In this document: one piece after another, positions 43,159-51,817 of the stretch | Layout: every line of letters starts with the position of its first letter | How positions within the stretch are numbered: position 1 is the first letter of the stretch | NCBI GenBank assembly: GCA_020638095.1 | Contig: JACKJF010000004.1 | Coordinates: 186,001 to 250,000 of the forward strand | Origin: Hyphomicrobiaceae bacterium | GTDB lineage: Bacteria > Pseudomonadota > Alphaproteobacteria > Rhizobiales > Devosiaceae | Length of the DNA stretch: 64,000 nucleotides | Direction of reading: 5' to 3' | The notes under the pieces: model-generated | Told to the model about the DNA's origin: nothing | The model's input: the letters and a program-made list of their open reading frames with translations, nothing else | Database searches by the model: none | Made by a program: the position numbers and the translations under genes

Positions 43159-43566
43159 TCAGAGGCCCAGCACCAGCGTGCAGGCCTTTTCGCCGAGCGT
43201 CGTGTCGAGCTCCAGGGTCAACTCGTAGCGGGCATTATCCGCACCGAGCTGCAGCCTGCCCAGAGTTTGCGGTTCGCCGGCAGGAGCGAAGAAGCCACCG
43301 CCCTGTTGCACGTGCGTGCGTCCGCCATTGGAGCCTCCGTCGAGAATGAAGCGGTATGTGCCGCCAGCATCTTCGGTGGTCGCGACCCTGGCCTCGATGA
43401 TGTAGGCATGGCCATCAAGACTGGTCTCGATGCTGCAGGCGATCGGTCCTTCGTCGACCGGTTGCGCCGACGGGAGGGGGTTGGTCGAGGTGAGGGCGGT
43501 TGCTGCACCCGCCCCAGCGGCAAGCGTGGCACCGGCGGCGAGAAGTGAGAGAATGCGTTTGCGCAT
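43159..43566 (-). CDS. csgH: Curli-associated chaperone-like protein CsgH
   Basis: A 135-residue secreted protein with a signal peptide (MRKRILSLLAAGATLAAG). The mature part is beta-rich and Ig-like with the CsgH features IACSIETSLDGHAYIIEARV, AGGTYRFILDGGSNGG and HVQQGGGFFAP. CsgH is the alphaproteobacterial counterpart of CsgC, which keeps curlin subunits from forming amyloid in the periplasm. Two Cys (IACSIET and EKACTLVL) may form a disulfide. ATG 43566. It lies between two curlin genes and is followed by a terminator, which supports the assignment. Confidence 0.83.
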   Translation of the reverse strand: MRKRILSLLAAGATLAAGAGAATALTSTNPLPSAQPVDEGPIACSIETSLDGHAYIIEARVATTEDAGGTYRFILDGGSNGGRTHVQQGGGFFAPAGEPQTLGRLQLGADNARYELTLELDTTLGEKACTLVLGL

Positions 43567-43587
43567 GTTCGTTCCTTTCAAGAAACA

Positions 43588-43620
43588 AAGCCGGGAGTGT
43601 GAACCCACACGCCCCGGCTT
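43588..43620 (-). promoter_or_regulatory. Hairpin between the first curlin gene and csgH
   Basis: AAGCCGGG at 43588-43595 pairs with CCCGGCTT at 43613-43620, with an inner GTGTG/CACAC pair (loop AACC). On the minus strand it is followed by TGTTTC. It probably works as a partial terminator or stabiliser so that the curlin mRNA exceeds csgH mRNA. Confidence 0.65.
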
Positions 43621-43643
43621 CGAATGAGGTTCAGAAGCGATGA

Positions 43644-44078
43644 TCAGGGGCAAACCTGGACGAAGGCCGAAACATTGCCCGCGCCGGTCTGGTCGACCGT
43701 GTAGTCGCAGCCATTGCCGACCTGGATGCCTGCCGCGACATTATTGATGCCGTCCTGGTTGATCGTGGCGGTGTTGTTGTCGCCGAACTGCGCGGCACCG
43801 GCTTCGTTGTTCCAGCCGACCTGGTGCGATTCGTAGCCGTTATTGATGCCGACCTGGCCAGCGCCGGATACGTTGCCTGAACCATTCTGTTCGGCATAAA
43901 CGTCGTTGAAGAAGCCGTCCTGATAGACGCCGATCTGGTTGGCCCAGCCGGCCTGTCCGCCGCCTGCTTCGTTCCAAAGGCCATGCTGTTCGATGTAGAC
44001 GCTGTTTGCGAAAGCGGGCATCGAGCTCAGCGACAGAGCGACGGCGAGGGCGGTAGCGATAAGTTTGGTGTTGGTCAT
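43644..44078 (-). CDS. Curlin-repeat protein (CsgA/CsgB-like)
   Basis: A 144-residue secreted protein with a signal peptide (MTNTKLIATALAVALSL, cleavage near AFA-NS). The mature part consists of curlin-type repeats rich in Gln, Asn and Gly: VYIEQHGLWNEAGGGQAGW, NQIGVYQDGFFNDVYAEQNG, and TATINQDGINNVAAGIQVG. It ends with two Cys (GNGCDYTV and VQVCP), a pair also seen in the sister protein. ATG 44078 has GGAGAG upstream. It is the first gene of the unit curlin-csgH, and the hairpin after it suggests it is made in excess, as the major fibre subunit. An exporter (CsgG) must lie elsewhere. Confidence 0.84.
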   Translation of the reverse strand: MTNTKLIATALAVALSLSSMPAFANSVYIEQHGLWNEAGGGQAGWANQIGVYQDGFFNDVYAEQNGSGNVSGAGQVGINNGYESHQVGWNNEAGAAQFGDNNTATINQDGINNVAAGIQVGNGCDYTVDQTGAGNVSAFVQVCP

Positions 44079-44308
44079 GATGTCTCTCCAGATGTTGTTC
44101 GGGTTGGTCCCGTTGTTGACAGGAACATTTGTGGAGAGGTTGGACCGAACGTTCACTGAACCCGGTGTTCAGAAAACGTTCATCGTCCCGGTTAACCCGG
44201 TGTATTCGCTAAAAACGCAAATAAATCAGACACATAGAGTCTAATCGAAGCATCCAAAAAAATGAAAATCGCGACGGCTGCCGCAGCCGCTGCGCTCACT
44301 TCACCGAA

Positions 44309-44614
44309 TTAGTGAGTCCACGATCCTTTGCGATCGTGACGGAAATTGTCGGTGTAGGCGGTGCGCTTGACGCTCGAATCGTGCGGCTTCTGCACCTGGT
44401 AGGGAATACCGTTGCGCTTGGCATAGGATTCCGCCTCTTCCCGGCTCTCGAAGGTCAGGCGGATCTGGCTCTTCATGTCCGATGAAGACGTGTAGCCCAT
44501 CAGCGGCTCGATCTCGCGCGGGGTTTCCCGCTCAAAAACCAGCACCCATTCCTTGGTCTTGCCCTTCCCCGACTGCATGGCGTTGCGGGCGGGACGATAG
44601 ATGATCGCGGTCAA
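44309..44614 (-). CDS. NDUFS4-like complex I accessory subunit (ETC complex I subunit)
   Basis: The 101-residue protein is the alphaproteobacterial homologue of the mitochondrial complex I 18-kDa subunit. The core has AIIYRPARNAMQSGKGKTKEWVLVFE, SSDMKSQIRLTFESREEAESYAKRNGIPYQV and the final DNFRHDRKGSWTH, all typical. The proposed start is TTG 44614 with AGGGAG upstream, giving the usual length. The ATG at 44674 would add 20 residues that do not look conserved. It lies after a tRNA-Pro on the same strand. It binds the peripheral arm of NADH:quinone oxidoreductase (family knowledge). Confidence 0.87.
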   Translation of the reverse strand: MTAIIYRPARNAMQSGKGKTKEWVLVFERETPREIEPLMGYTSSSDMKSQIRLTFESREEAESYAKRNGIPYQVQKPHDSSVKRTAYTDNFRHDRKGSWTH

Positions 44615-44685
44615 GATCGGCTCCCTGATCTGCTGGTCGCGTCCAGTCTGCCTTTGGCAGGCTGGATTCGTCAATTGGTTGCGCC

Positions 44686-44762
44686 TGGTCGGGGCAGCAA
44701 GATTCGAACTTACGACCCCTGGTTCCCAAAACCAGTGCTCTACCAGACTGAGCTATGCCCCG
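44686..44762 (-). tRNA. tRNA-Pro (TGG)
   Basis: A 77-nt minus-strand cloverleaf with CCA. The acceptor CGGGGCA pairs with TGCCCCG, the anticodon stem CTGGT/ACCAG holds loop TTTGGGA (anticodon TGG), and the T-arm has AGTTCGAATCT. It is the second Pro isoacceptor in the window. Confidence 0.96.
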
Positions 44763-44851
44763 CTTTGGCGCAGGGCGACCGATTACATCTTCTTGTTGGC
44801 ACGGGCAAGCCATGTTAGGTCGCCGGGGACCGGGTAAACGAAGGGCGAAGC

Positions 44852-45613
44852 GTGGAGAAACCCAAGGGCGACAACGAGTGGCGGCAACTGCCCGTCGCCG
44901 TCCGGTGGGCGCTAGCTCTGGTCTCACTCGCGGTGCTGTTCACCCTGATGGCGCTGACCATCGATATTGGTTTCGTCCGCGCCCTCGAACACTGGCCGGA
45001 AGGCGAACGCGCCGCATTCGAGGCGCTGACCCGCTGGGGTGAATCCGATTGGATTCTTTACCCGACATTGCTGGTGTCGCTCGCGGCTTTCGGCCTCGGC
45101 TTTGTCAAACTGTCCTACACGTGGCGCTGGTTTGTCAGGGCGCTGGGTGCCGTCGCCTGGCTGGTGTTCGTCGGGGTCGGGGTCCCGGGCCTCATCGTGC
45201 AGATCATCAAACGCCTCGTCGGCCGCGCGCGCCCGTTTCTGTTCGACCAGCAGGGTGCGCTGAGCTTTCATTTTCTCCCGCCCGACTGGACGCTTCACTC
45301 CTTTCCGTCGGGGCATTCGGCAACGGCGTTTGCCCTTGCATATATTTTGACGCGGCTGACGACGCCGGCCTGGGGCTGGTTATTCTATGCCTGGGCCGTC
45401 CTGATCGCCTTGTCGCGCATCACCACGGGCGCACACTATCCAAGCGATGTCGTGGCAGGCACCCTACTGGGATGGTTTGCGGCGAAGATCATTGTCGCGA
45501 ATTTCGAACGGCGCGGATTTCCCGTCGCCACGCGGAAGGGCAAGCCAGCCAACCCGTCCGCGCCCCTGATCTGGCGCGGTATCCGCAAGGGATTTCGCAC
45601 GCTTTCGCGCTAG
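44852..45613 (+). CDS. PAP2-family phosphatase (membrane)
   Basis: A 253-residue integral membrane protein with about six helices and the three PAP2 phosphatase motifs: KRLVGRARP (near 118), PSGHSAT (near 150), and SRITTGAHYPSDVVAG (near 190). These give the catalytic His, Ser and Arg for dephosphorylating a lipid pyrophosphate or phosphatidic acid in the periplasmic face of the membrane. It may recycle undecaprenyl pyrophosphate or act in lipid A modification; sequence alone does not tell. The start is GTG 44852. It overlaps the convergent metC gene by four bases. Confidence 0.9.
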   Translation: MEKPKGDNEWRQLPVAVRWALALVSLAVLFTLMALTIDIGFVRALEHWPEGERAAFEALTRWGESDWILYPTLLVSLAAFGLGFVKLSYTWRWFVRALGAVAWLVFVGVGVPGLIVQIIKRLVGRARPFLFDQQGALSFHFLPPDWTLHSFPSGHSATAFALAYILTRLTTPAWGWLFYAWAVLIALSRITTGAHYPSDVVAGTLLGWFAAKIIVANFERRGFPVATRKGKPANPSAPLIWRGIRKGFRTLSR

Positions 45614-46782
45614 TTCCTCGCGCGGTTGTAGCGTTTGAGTCCTTCGGCCAGGTCTTCCCTGAGATCTGCAACGTCTTCGCTGCCGACATGCACGCGGATC
45701 AGGTTGCCTTCGCGGCCATAAGGAACAGCAGTCCGGACGTTTCCCGGCCGCGGCGACAGGATCAAAGACTCGAACCCGCCAAACGAAACGCCGATGGAAA
45801 AGATCTCCATCATGTCAAGCATCCGCCCGACGGCGAGCCGCGAGGCCGGTTCAAGCTCGAACGCAAACGTGCTGCCCGATCCGGTGAAGTACTTCTGGAA
45901 AAGTGCATGGTCCGGGTGCGAGGGCAGGGCCGGGTGAATGACCTCCTTCACTCCATCCTGGCCAACCAGCCATTCGGCAAGCTGCAGCGCCGAGCTTGAA
46001 TGCCGCTCCATACGCATGCGCAAGGTCTTGAGCCCACGCAGAGTCAGGAACATGTCGTCCGGCGACGAGGCGCTGCCAAAGAGGTGATGCGTGGAAACGA
46101 TACTGTCCGCCCATTTCTCGTTTGCCGTCAGTGTTCCGATCACGAGATCGGAATGGCCGCCGAAATACTTGCTGCCCGTGTGCACGACAATGTCGGCGCC
46201 CAGCGACAGCGGCTGGTGAAAGATCGGTGACGCCCAGCTGTTGTCGATCAGAATCGGAATGTCGCGTCCGCCCCGTGCATCGGCGATGGCAGGCAGGTCC
46301 TGCAGCTCGAATGTGACCGAACCCGGCGTTTCCAGATAGATCGCGCAGACGGTCTCATCGATGAGCGCTGATATGCCAGCGCCGATGCGCGGGTCGAAAT
46401 AGACCGGGGTCACACCCATGCACTTGAGCACGCGATTGGCAAAATGGCGCGTCGGCTCGTAGACGCAATCGGCCAGAAGCACCGTCTTGCCACTGCTCGC
46501 GACCGACATCAGGGCCAGGCAAGCTGCCTGCAGGCCCGACGGGGTGATGCGCGTCACCGCGCCGCCCTCCATTTGCGTGATCACGTCCTGCAACGCGTCG
46601 GAGGTCGGATTGCCTTCGCGGGCATAAGAGTATTTTTGGGCTTTGTTGTCGAAAGTTTCGAGATCGGGAAAGATGACCGTCGACCCATGCACAACCGGCA
46701 CGTTGACGAACCCGTACTGATTTTGCGGGTCTCGGCCCGCATGGGCCAGAAACGTCGCGCTGTTCTTTTTGATCTCGACCAT
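45610..46782 (-). CDS. metC: Cystathionine beta-lyase (MetC type)
   Basis: A 390-residue PLP enzyme of the Cys/Met gamma-family, expected to cleave cystathionine to homocysteine, pyruvate and ammonia for methionine synthesis. Motifs: SYAREGNPTSDALQ, IYLETPGSVTFE, DNSWASPIF and the PLP Lys in VVHTGSKYFGGHSDL. The ETPGS and GSKYFGGHSD pattern fits MetC-type beta-lyases more than gamma-synthases. ATG 46782. It is divergent from aapJ (316 bp gap) and convergent with the PAP2 gene. Confidence 0.9.
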   Translation of the reverse strand: MVEIKKNSATFLAHAGRDPQNQYGFVNVPVVHGSTVIFPDLETFDNKAQKYSYAREGNPTSDALQDVITQMEGGAVTRITPSGLQAACLALMSVASSGKTVLLADCVYEPTRHFANRVLKCMGVTPVYFDPRIGAGISALIDETVCAIYLETPGSVTFELQDLPAIADARGGRDIPILIDNSWASPIFHQPLSLGADIVVHTGSKYFGGHSDLVIGTLTANEKWADSIVSTHHLFGSASSPDDMFLTLRGLKTLRMRMERHSSSALQLAEWLVGQDGVKEVIHPALPSHPDHALFQKYFTGSGSTFAFELEPASRLAVGRMLDMMEIFSIGVSFGGFESLILSPRPGNVRTAVPYGREGNLIRVHVGSEDVADLREDLAEGLKRYNRARN

Positions 46783-47098
46783 TTTCTTGTCCTGATTTGC
46801 CCAATGGCTGCCGCAACCAGTTGCTCACAGGCCGCGTTGCGCTGGCAAGCCGCTCGACGGACGTTCCCACGGACTTTTGGAGGTGGATAACCGTTGTCAG
46901 CTTGAACATGCTGCGGTGTTTCGGCCGGATGGGGCAGGAATTCCAAGCTTTCGCTTGACCTTTTGGTCAAGAATGTTTTCGATGCCCCCAGTGCTGGCCT
47001 CCAAAACGTTTGCGAGGTCCAGTCGATACGTCCGGGGGAGACCTTTTCGCGGGGCGCTGCCGGGCAGCGAAAAATTAGGTTAGGAAAAAGGCTATCAC
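46783..47098. other. Gene-free gap between metC and aapJ
   Basis: No supported ORF. It must hold the promoters of both divergent genes. The clearest element is a perfect palindrome CTTGACC-TTTT-GGTCAAG (46954-46971). Its left arm contains TTGACC, usable as a -35 for aapJ (with TTCGAT as a weak -10 at 46978). A regulator binding the palindrome would block that -35. AGGTTAGGAAAAAGG before the aapJ ATG is a plausible ribosome site. Confidence 0.45.
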
Positions 47099-48115
47099 AT
47101 GAAGAACATTCTCAGACTGGCCCTTGTGGCAGCGTTCAGTGTGGCGGGGGCGGCCGCTGCCAGCGCCGGCACGTTGCAGGACGTGCAGGCCAAAGGTTTC
47201 GTCCAATGCGGTTCCAACGGCAGCCTGCCGGGTTTTGGCGTTCCCGATGATCAGGGCAACTGGACCGGCCTGGACGTCGATTACTGCCGCGCCGTCGCCG
47301 CTGCGGTTTTCGGTGACTCCAACGCCGTCAAGTTCACGCCGCTCTCCGCTGCGGAACGCTTCACCGCGCTCCAGTCGGGTGAAATCGACGTGCTGTCGCG
47401 CAACACCACCTGGACTATGACTCGCGATGCGAGCCTCGGCCTAAACTTCGTTGGTGTCGATTACTACGACGGGCAGGGCTTCATGGTTCGCAAGTCGCTA
47501 GGCGTCAGCTCTGCGCTCGAACTCAGTGGCGCCGCGGTTTGCACCAATACCGGCACGACGACTGAACTCAACGTGGCCGACTATTTCCGCTCCAACAACC
47601 TCGAATATGAAGTGGTTGCGTTCCAGAAGGGTGACGAAGTTATCGCCGCCTATGACGCCGGCCGCTGTGACGTCTTCACCACCGACGCGTCCGGCCTTTA
47701 TGCCGAACGCCTGAAACTGACCAACCCCGACGAGCACATGATTCTCCCCGAGATCATCTCGAAAGAACCGCTCGGTCCCGTGGTCCGTCAGGGCGATGAT
47801 GAATGGTTCAACGTCAACAAGTGGGTGCTCAACGCCATGATCAACGCCGAAGACCTCGGCGTGAACCAGGCCAATGTCGATCAGATGCTGGGTTCGGACA
47901 ATCCCGAAATCCGCCGCCTGCTGGGCGCCGAAGGCAACTTTGGTGAAATGATCGGCCTGCCCAACAACTGGGCCTACAACGTGATCAAGATGGTGGGCAA
48001 CTATGCCGACGTCTTCGAGCGTAACGTTGGTCCCGACACGCCGCTCGGCATTTCGCGCGGTCTGAATGCCCTTTGGAAAGACGGCGGCATTCTCTACGCG
48101 CCGCCGATCCGCTAA
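47099..48115 (+). CDS. aapJ: General L-amino acid ABC transporter, substrate-binding protein AapJ
   Basis: AapJ is the periplasmic binding protein of the broad-range amino acid importer AapJQMP of rhizobia and relatives. The 338-residue protein has a signal peptide (MKNILRLALVAAFSV, cleavage near ASA-GT). Diagnostic motifs are TLQDVQAKGFVQCGSNGSLPGFG, GLDVDYCRAVAAAVFGD, SRNTTWTMTRD and the C-terminal LNALWKDGGILYAPPIR. It is first in the operon and is followed by a strong stem-loop, typical for a binding protein made in excess. Confidence 0.96.
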   Translation: MKNILRLALVAAFSVAGAAAASAGTLQDVQAKGFVQCGSNGSLPGFGVPDDQGNWTGLDVDYCRAVAAAVFGDSNAVKFTPLSAAERFTALQSGEIDVLSRNTTWTMTRDASLGLNFVGVDYYDGQGFMVRKSLGVSSALELSGAAVCTNTGTTTELNVADYFRSNNLEYEVVAFQKGDEVIAAYDAGRCDVFTTDASGLYAERLKLTNPDEHMILPEIISKEPLGPVVRQGDDEWFNVNKWVLNAMINAEDLGVNQANVDQMLGSDNPEIRRLLGAEGNFGEMIGLPNNWAYNVIKMVGNYADVFERNVGPDTPLGISRGLNALWKDGGILYAPPIR

Positions 48116-48125
48116 CCGAGATCGG

Positions 48126-48158
48126 GCGCCCGGCCAGTCCGCTGGCCGGGCGCTTTTC
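48126..48158 (+). terminator. Stem-loop/partial terminator between aapJ and aapQ
   Basis: GCGCCCGGCCAG (48126-48137), loop TCCG, CTGGCCGGGCGC (48142-48153), then TTTTCTT. A perfect 12-pair stem with a T tract. It probably attenuates transcription into aapQMP and protects aapJ mRNA. Confidence 0.88.
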
Positions 48159-48254
48159 TTACGACCTTCGCTCGGGAGCTGCCGCCGGTTTGGCTGACCG
48201 GCCAGCGCGGAAATCCACCCGTGAATATTGGGGCACACAGGGGAGCACCGCCAC

Positions 48255-49442
48255 ATGTCTGACGCAACCGGGAACGGCAGCGGGGAACGCACGTTCTTTC
48301 TGAACGATCCGAAAGTCCGGGCCGTCATCTATCAGGTCGTCATGGTCGCGATTGTCGTTTGGGCCGGCTGGTCCATCATCGATAACACCGCGGTCAACCT
48401 CAAGGAACGCGGCATTCCGTTTGGCTTCGACTTCCTGACAGCGCCATCCGGATTTGGCGTCAATCAGTCGCTTATCCCCTATTCCGAGAGTTCGACCTAT
48501 GGCGACGTTTATTGGGTTGGCCTGCTCAACACCCTTCTCGTGGCGGTGATTGGCGTTTTCTTTGCCACCATCATCGGTTTTCTGGTCGGCATCGCCCGCC
48601 TCTCGCACAACTGGCTGATCGCCCGCATCGCGACGGTCTATATCGAAGTCATCCGCAACATTCCGCTGCTGCTGCAGCTCTTCGTCTGGTACTTCGCGGT
48701 GCTGCGGCTTTTGCCCGACAAGCGCGAGGCGCTCGATCTCGGGCCGTTGGGCCTCGTCAACATTGCCGGCTACTACGCTCCCATGCCCATGTTCGGCGAG
48801 AACACCTGGATGGTGGGCGTGGCCTTGCTTCTGGCTCTGGTTTTGGCCTTCGGCATACGAATGTGGGCCCGGCGCCGCCAGATGGCGACCGGCCAGCAGT
48901 TCCCCGTCGGCCTGACCACGCTCGGCCTGGTCATCGTGCTGCCTTTGATTGCCTATCTGATGTCAGGCGACCCGGTGACCTTTGAATATCCCGAGCTGCT
49001 TCGCTTCGGACCGCGCGGCGGTCTGCGCGTTATTCCGGAATTTATCGGGCTGCTGCTTGCGCTGACGCTCTACACGGCGGCTTTCATCGCGGAAATCGTC
49101 CGTGCCGGCATCATGGCGGTCAGTCATGGTCAGACCGAGGCCGCTCATGCCCTGGGGCTGAGAAACGGACCAACCCTCAGGCTGGTCATCATTCCGCAGG
49201 CCATGCGGGTCATCATTCCCCCGCTGACCAGCCAATATCTCAACCTGACGAAGAACTCGTCTCTGGCAGTCGCGATTGCCTATCCGGATCTCGTTTCGGT
49301 CTTTGCCGGCACCGCGCTCAACCAGACGGGCAGGGCGGTCGAAATCATTCTGATGACCATGCTGACCTACCTGGCGCTATCGCTTCTCACGTCAGCTTTC
49401 ATGAACTGGTACAACAAGCGCGTCGCGCTCGTGGAACGCTGA
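48255..49442 (+). CDS. aapQ: General L-amino acid ABC transporter permease AapQ
   Basis: A 395-residue inner membrane permease of the polar amino acid (HAAT) family. It begins with a poorly conserved N-terminal 20 residues; then come helices with an extra loop before the standard permease domain, as in AapQ/BztB. The EAA-type motif is SHGQTEAAHALGLRNGPTLR near residue 295, followed by VIIPQAMRVIIPPLTSQYLNLTK. ATG 48255. It forms the membrane channel with AapM; the aapM gene follows 13 bp later. Confidence 0.94.
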   Translation: MSDATGNGSGERTFFLNDPKVRAVIYQVVMVAIVVWAGWSIIDNTAVNLKERGIPFGFDFLTAPSGFGVNQSLIPYSESSTYGDVYWVGLLNTLLVAVIGVFFATIIGFLVGIARLSHNWLIARIATVYIEVIRNIPLLLQLFVWYFAVLRLLPDKREALDLGPLGLVNIAGYYAPMPMFGENTWMVGVALLLALVLAFGIRMWARRRQMATGQQFPVGLTTLGLVIVLPLIAYLMSGDPVTFEYPELLRFGPRGGLRVIPEFIGLLLALTLYTAAFIAEIVRAGIMAVSHGQTEAAHALGLRNGPTLRLVIIPQAMRVIIPPLTSQYLNLTKNSSLAVAIAYPDLVSVFAGTALNQTGRAVEIILMTMLTYLALSLLTSAFMNWYNKRVALVER

Positions 49443-49455
49443 GGAGGATCGGATC

Positions 49456-50826
49456 ATGGCACGACATTCTCCTTACGTCCGCGACAAGCTCGCTGAGGCC
49501 CTGCCGGCTCCGGCATCGACCACCGGTTTCATCGGCTGGATGCGTCAGAATCTGTTTGACGGTCCGTTCAACACCATTCTCACGCTGGTCGCGCTCTACG
49601 TCATCTATGCCGTGGCGACACCGGTCATCCAGTTCGTTTTCGTCAACGGCGTCTGGGTTGGCGAGGATCGCACCGCCTGCACGACCGCCGCGCAGGGCGG
49701 CGTTCAGCCTGACGGCTGGTTCGGCGGCTGCTGGGCCTATGTCGAGGCCTATTTCAACCAGTTCATGTATGGGCGCTATCCGTTCGAAGAGCGCTGGCGC
49801 GTCAACATCGCGGCCATACTTCTGGCCCTGGCGCTCGTCGCCGTTCTGGTCCCGAGTTTCCCGCTGAAGCGCTGGGCACTGCTCTATTCCGTCACCATCT
49901 TTCCCGTCGCGACCGTCGTCCTTCTGACCGGCGGACACTTCGAGCTCGGCGGCTTCTTTTTCGGCCTTTCGAGTTCAATGGGACTGTCGCCGGACTTTGC
50001 CTTTTTCGGCGACCTGCTCATCGTGGCCATTATTGCCGTGGGGATCGGGTTCATCGCCGCGAGGGCAACAGGATCGAGCGCGCGCTCGATCGTCATTCCC
50101 ATCATCGTGGCGTTCGCGGCGATTGCCGTGGTGATTGCGATTTTTGCCGCCGATTTTGGCCTCGCGCCGGTCGAAACCGCCGTCTGGGGTGGCTTGCTGG
50201 TAACCCTTGTCATATCGGTGACGGGCATCACCGTGTCGCTGCCATTCGGCATCCTGCTTGCGCTGGGCCGTCGGTCGCAGATGCCGGTCATCCGCTCGCT
50301 TTCGGTCATCTTCATCGAATTCTGGCGTGGCGTACCGCTGATCACCGTGCTTTTCATGTCGTCGGTGATGCTGCCGCTCTTCCTGCCGGCCGATACCGAT
50401 TTCGACAAACTGCTGCGCGCGCTGATAGGTGTGGCCCTGTTCTCGTCGGCCTACATGGCCGAGGTGGTGCGCGGCGGGCTCCAGGCCATTTCACGCGGAC
50501 AGTATGAAGGTGCGATGGCCCTTGGTCTGAAGTTCTGGCAGATGATGCGCATGATCATCCTGCCGCAGGCGCTCAAGCTCGTCATTCCGGGGATCGTCTC
50601 CACCTTTATCGGGCTTTTCAAGGACACGACTCTCGTTCTGATCATCGGCCTGTTCGACTTCCTCGGTCAGATTCAGACGAGTTTTGCCAACCCGAACTGG
50701 GCTTCGCCGGTGCAGTCGCTGAGCGGCTATCTCTTTGCCGCCTTCACCTACTGGATCTTCACCTTCTCCATGTCGCGCTACTCGATCTACACCGAGCGCC
50801 GGCTCCATACCGGACACAAGAGATAA
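49456..50826 (+). CDS. aapM: General L-amino acid ABC transporter permease AapM
   Basis: A 456-residue permease, longer than AapQ, with N-terminal helices and a periplasmic loop (WVGEDRTACTTAAQGG) before the permease core. The EAA motif is SRGQYEGAMALGLKFWQMM (near 350), followed by ILPQALKLVIPGIVSTFIGLFKDTTLV, the AapM/BztC signature. The N-terminal segment ASTTGFIGWMRQNLFDGPFNTILT is also family-typical. ATG 49456 has GAGGAGGAT upstream. Confidence 0.94.
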   Translation: MARHSPYVRDKLAEALPAPASTTGFIGWMRQNLFDGPFNTILTLVALYVIYAVATPVIQFVFVNGVWVGEDRTACTTAAQGGVQPDGWFGGCWAYVEAYFNQFMYGRYPFEERWRVNIAAILLALALVAVLVPSFPLKRWALLYSVTIFPVATVVLLTGGHFELGGFFFGLSSSMGLSPDFAFFGDLLIVAIIAVGIGFIAARATGSSARSIVIPIIVAFAAIAVVIAIFAADFGLAPVETAVWGGLLVTLVISVTGITVSLPFGILLALGRRSQMPVIRSLSVIFIEFWRGVPLITVLFMSSVMLPLFLPADTDFDKLLRALIGVALFSSAYMAEVVRGGLQAISRGQYEGAMALGLKFWQMMRMIILPQALKLVIPGIVSTFIGLFKDTTLVLIIGLFDFLGQIQTSFANPNWASPVQSLSGYLFAAFTYWIFTFSMSRYSIYTERRLHTGHKR

Positions 50827-50846
50827 GCTGAAAGGGATGAACCCCC

Positions 50847-51638
50847 ATGTCTGATGCCGCTGAAATGACCGAGTCCGTCGACCGCACCAAGATGAAAGTC
50901 GGGGAGGAAGTCGCCATCGAGCTCAAGGACGTCAACAAATGGTATGGCGATTTCCATGTGCTCAAGGGGATCAACCTGACCGTCCACAAGGGAGAACGCA
51001 TCGTCATTTGCGGCCCGTCGGGGTCGGGCAAGTCGACCATGATCCGCTGCATCAACCGGCTTGAAGAGCACCAGAAGGGGACGATCGTCGTCAACGGCGT
51101 CGAACTGACCAACGATCTCAAGCGCATCGACGAGGTGCGGCGTGAGGTGGGCATGGTCTTCCAGCACTTCAATCTTTTTCCGCATCTGACCATTCTGGAA
51201 AACTGCACGCTGGCGCCGATCTGGGTCCGCAAGGTCCCGAAAAAGGAAGCCGAGGCGACCGCGATGCACTACCTTGAGCGCGTCAAGATCCCGGAGCAGG
51301 CCAACAAATATCCCGGCCAGCTTTCCGGCGGCCAGCAGCAGCGCGTGGCCATAGCCCGGTCTCTCTGCATGAATCCGCAGGTCATGCTGTTTGACGAGCC
51401 GACCTCGGCCCTCGACCCCGAAATGATCAAGGAAGTGCTCGACGTGATGGTCGGTCTTGCCGAGGAAGGCATGACGATGCTCTGCGTAACCCACGAAATG
51501 GGCTTTGCCCGCGAGGTTGCGAACCGGGTCATCTTCATGGACCAGGGTCAGATCATCGAGGAAAACGAGCCAGAGCCCTTCTTCTCCAATCCGCGGCACG
51601 AACGCACGAAACTGTTCCTGAGCCAGATCCTGCACTAA
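50847..51638 (+). CDS. aapP: General L-amino acid ABC transporter ATPase AapP
   Basis: A 263-residue ATPase of the polar amino acid type: Walker [11 protein letters not shown] (near 55), Q-loop [11 protein letters not shown], signature [15 protein letters not shown], Walker [17 protein letters not shown], and switch His in [12 protein letters not shown]. It completes the aapJQMP set. Start ATG 50847. The next gene, a second AapJ-like binding protein, begins about 180 bp later. Confidence 0.96.
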   Translation: MSDAAEMTESVDRTKMKVGEEVAIELKDVNKWYGDFHVLKGINLTVHKGERIVICGPSGSGKSTMIRCINRLEEHQKGTIVVNGVELTNDLKRIDEVRREVGMVFQHFNLFPHLTILENCTLAPIWVRKVPKKEAEATAMHYLERVKIPEQANKYPGQLSGGQQQRVAIARSLCMNPQVMLFDEPTSALDPEMIKEVLDVMVGLAEEGMTMLCVTHEMGFAREVANRVIFMDQGQIIEENEPEPFFSNPRHERTKLFLSQILH

Positions 51639-51817
51639 AGGACTGGCCCTGCAGCGGCCAAAGCCGGAACGGTCGAGAATCCGGTCAACACCTGGTCGCT
51701 TTGCTTGACGCATGGCGCCGGGCTGGAGAAAGATGGACTATCCGCTCCCGGCCGCGCCCAATGCGCGCGCGGAACCGGAGAGGGAGTGAGCGGTATCGTG
51801 TTGGTGGAATTGCCAGA

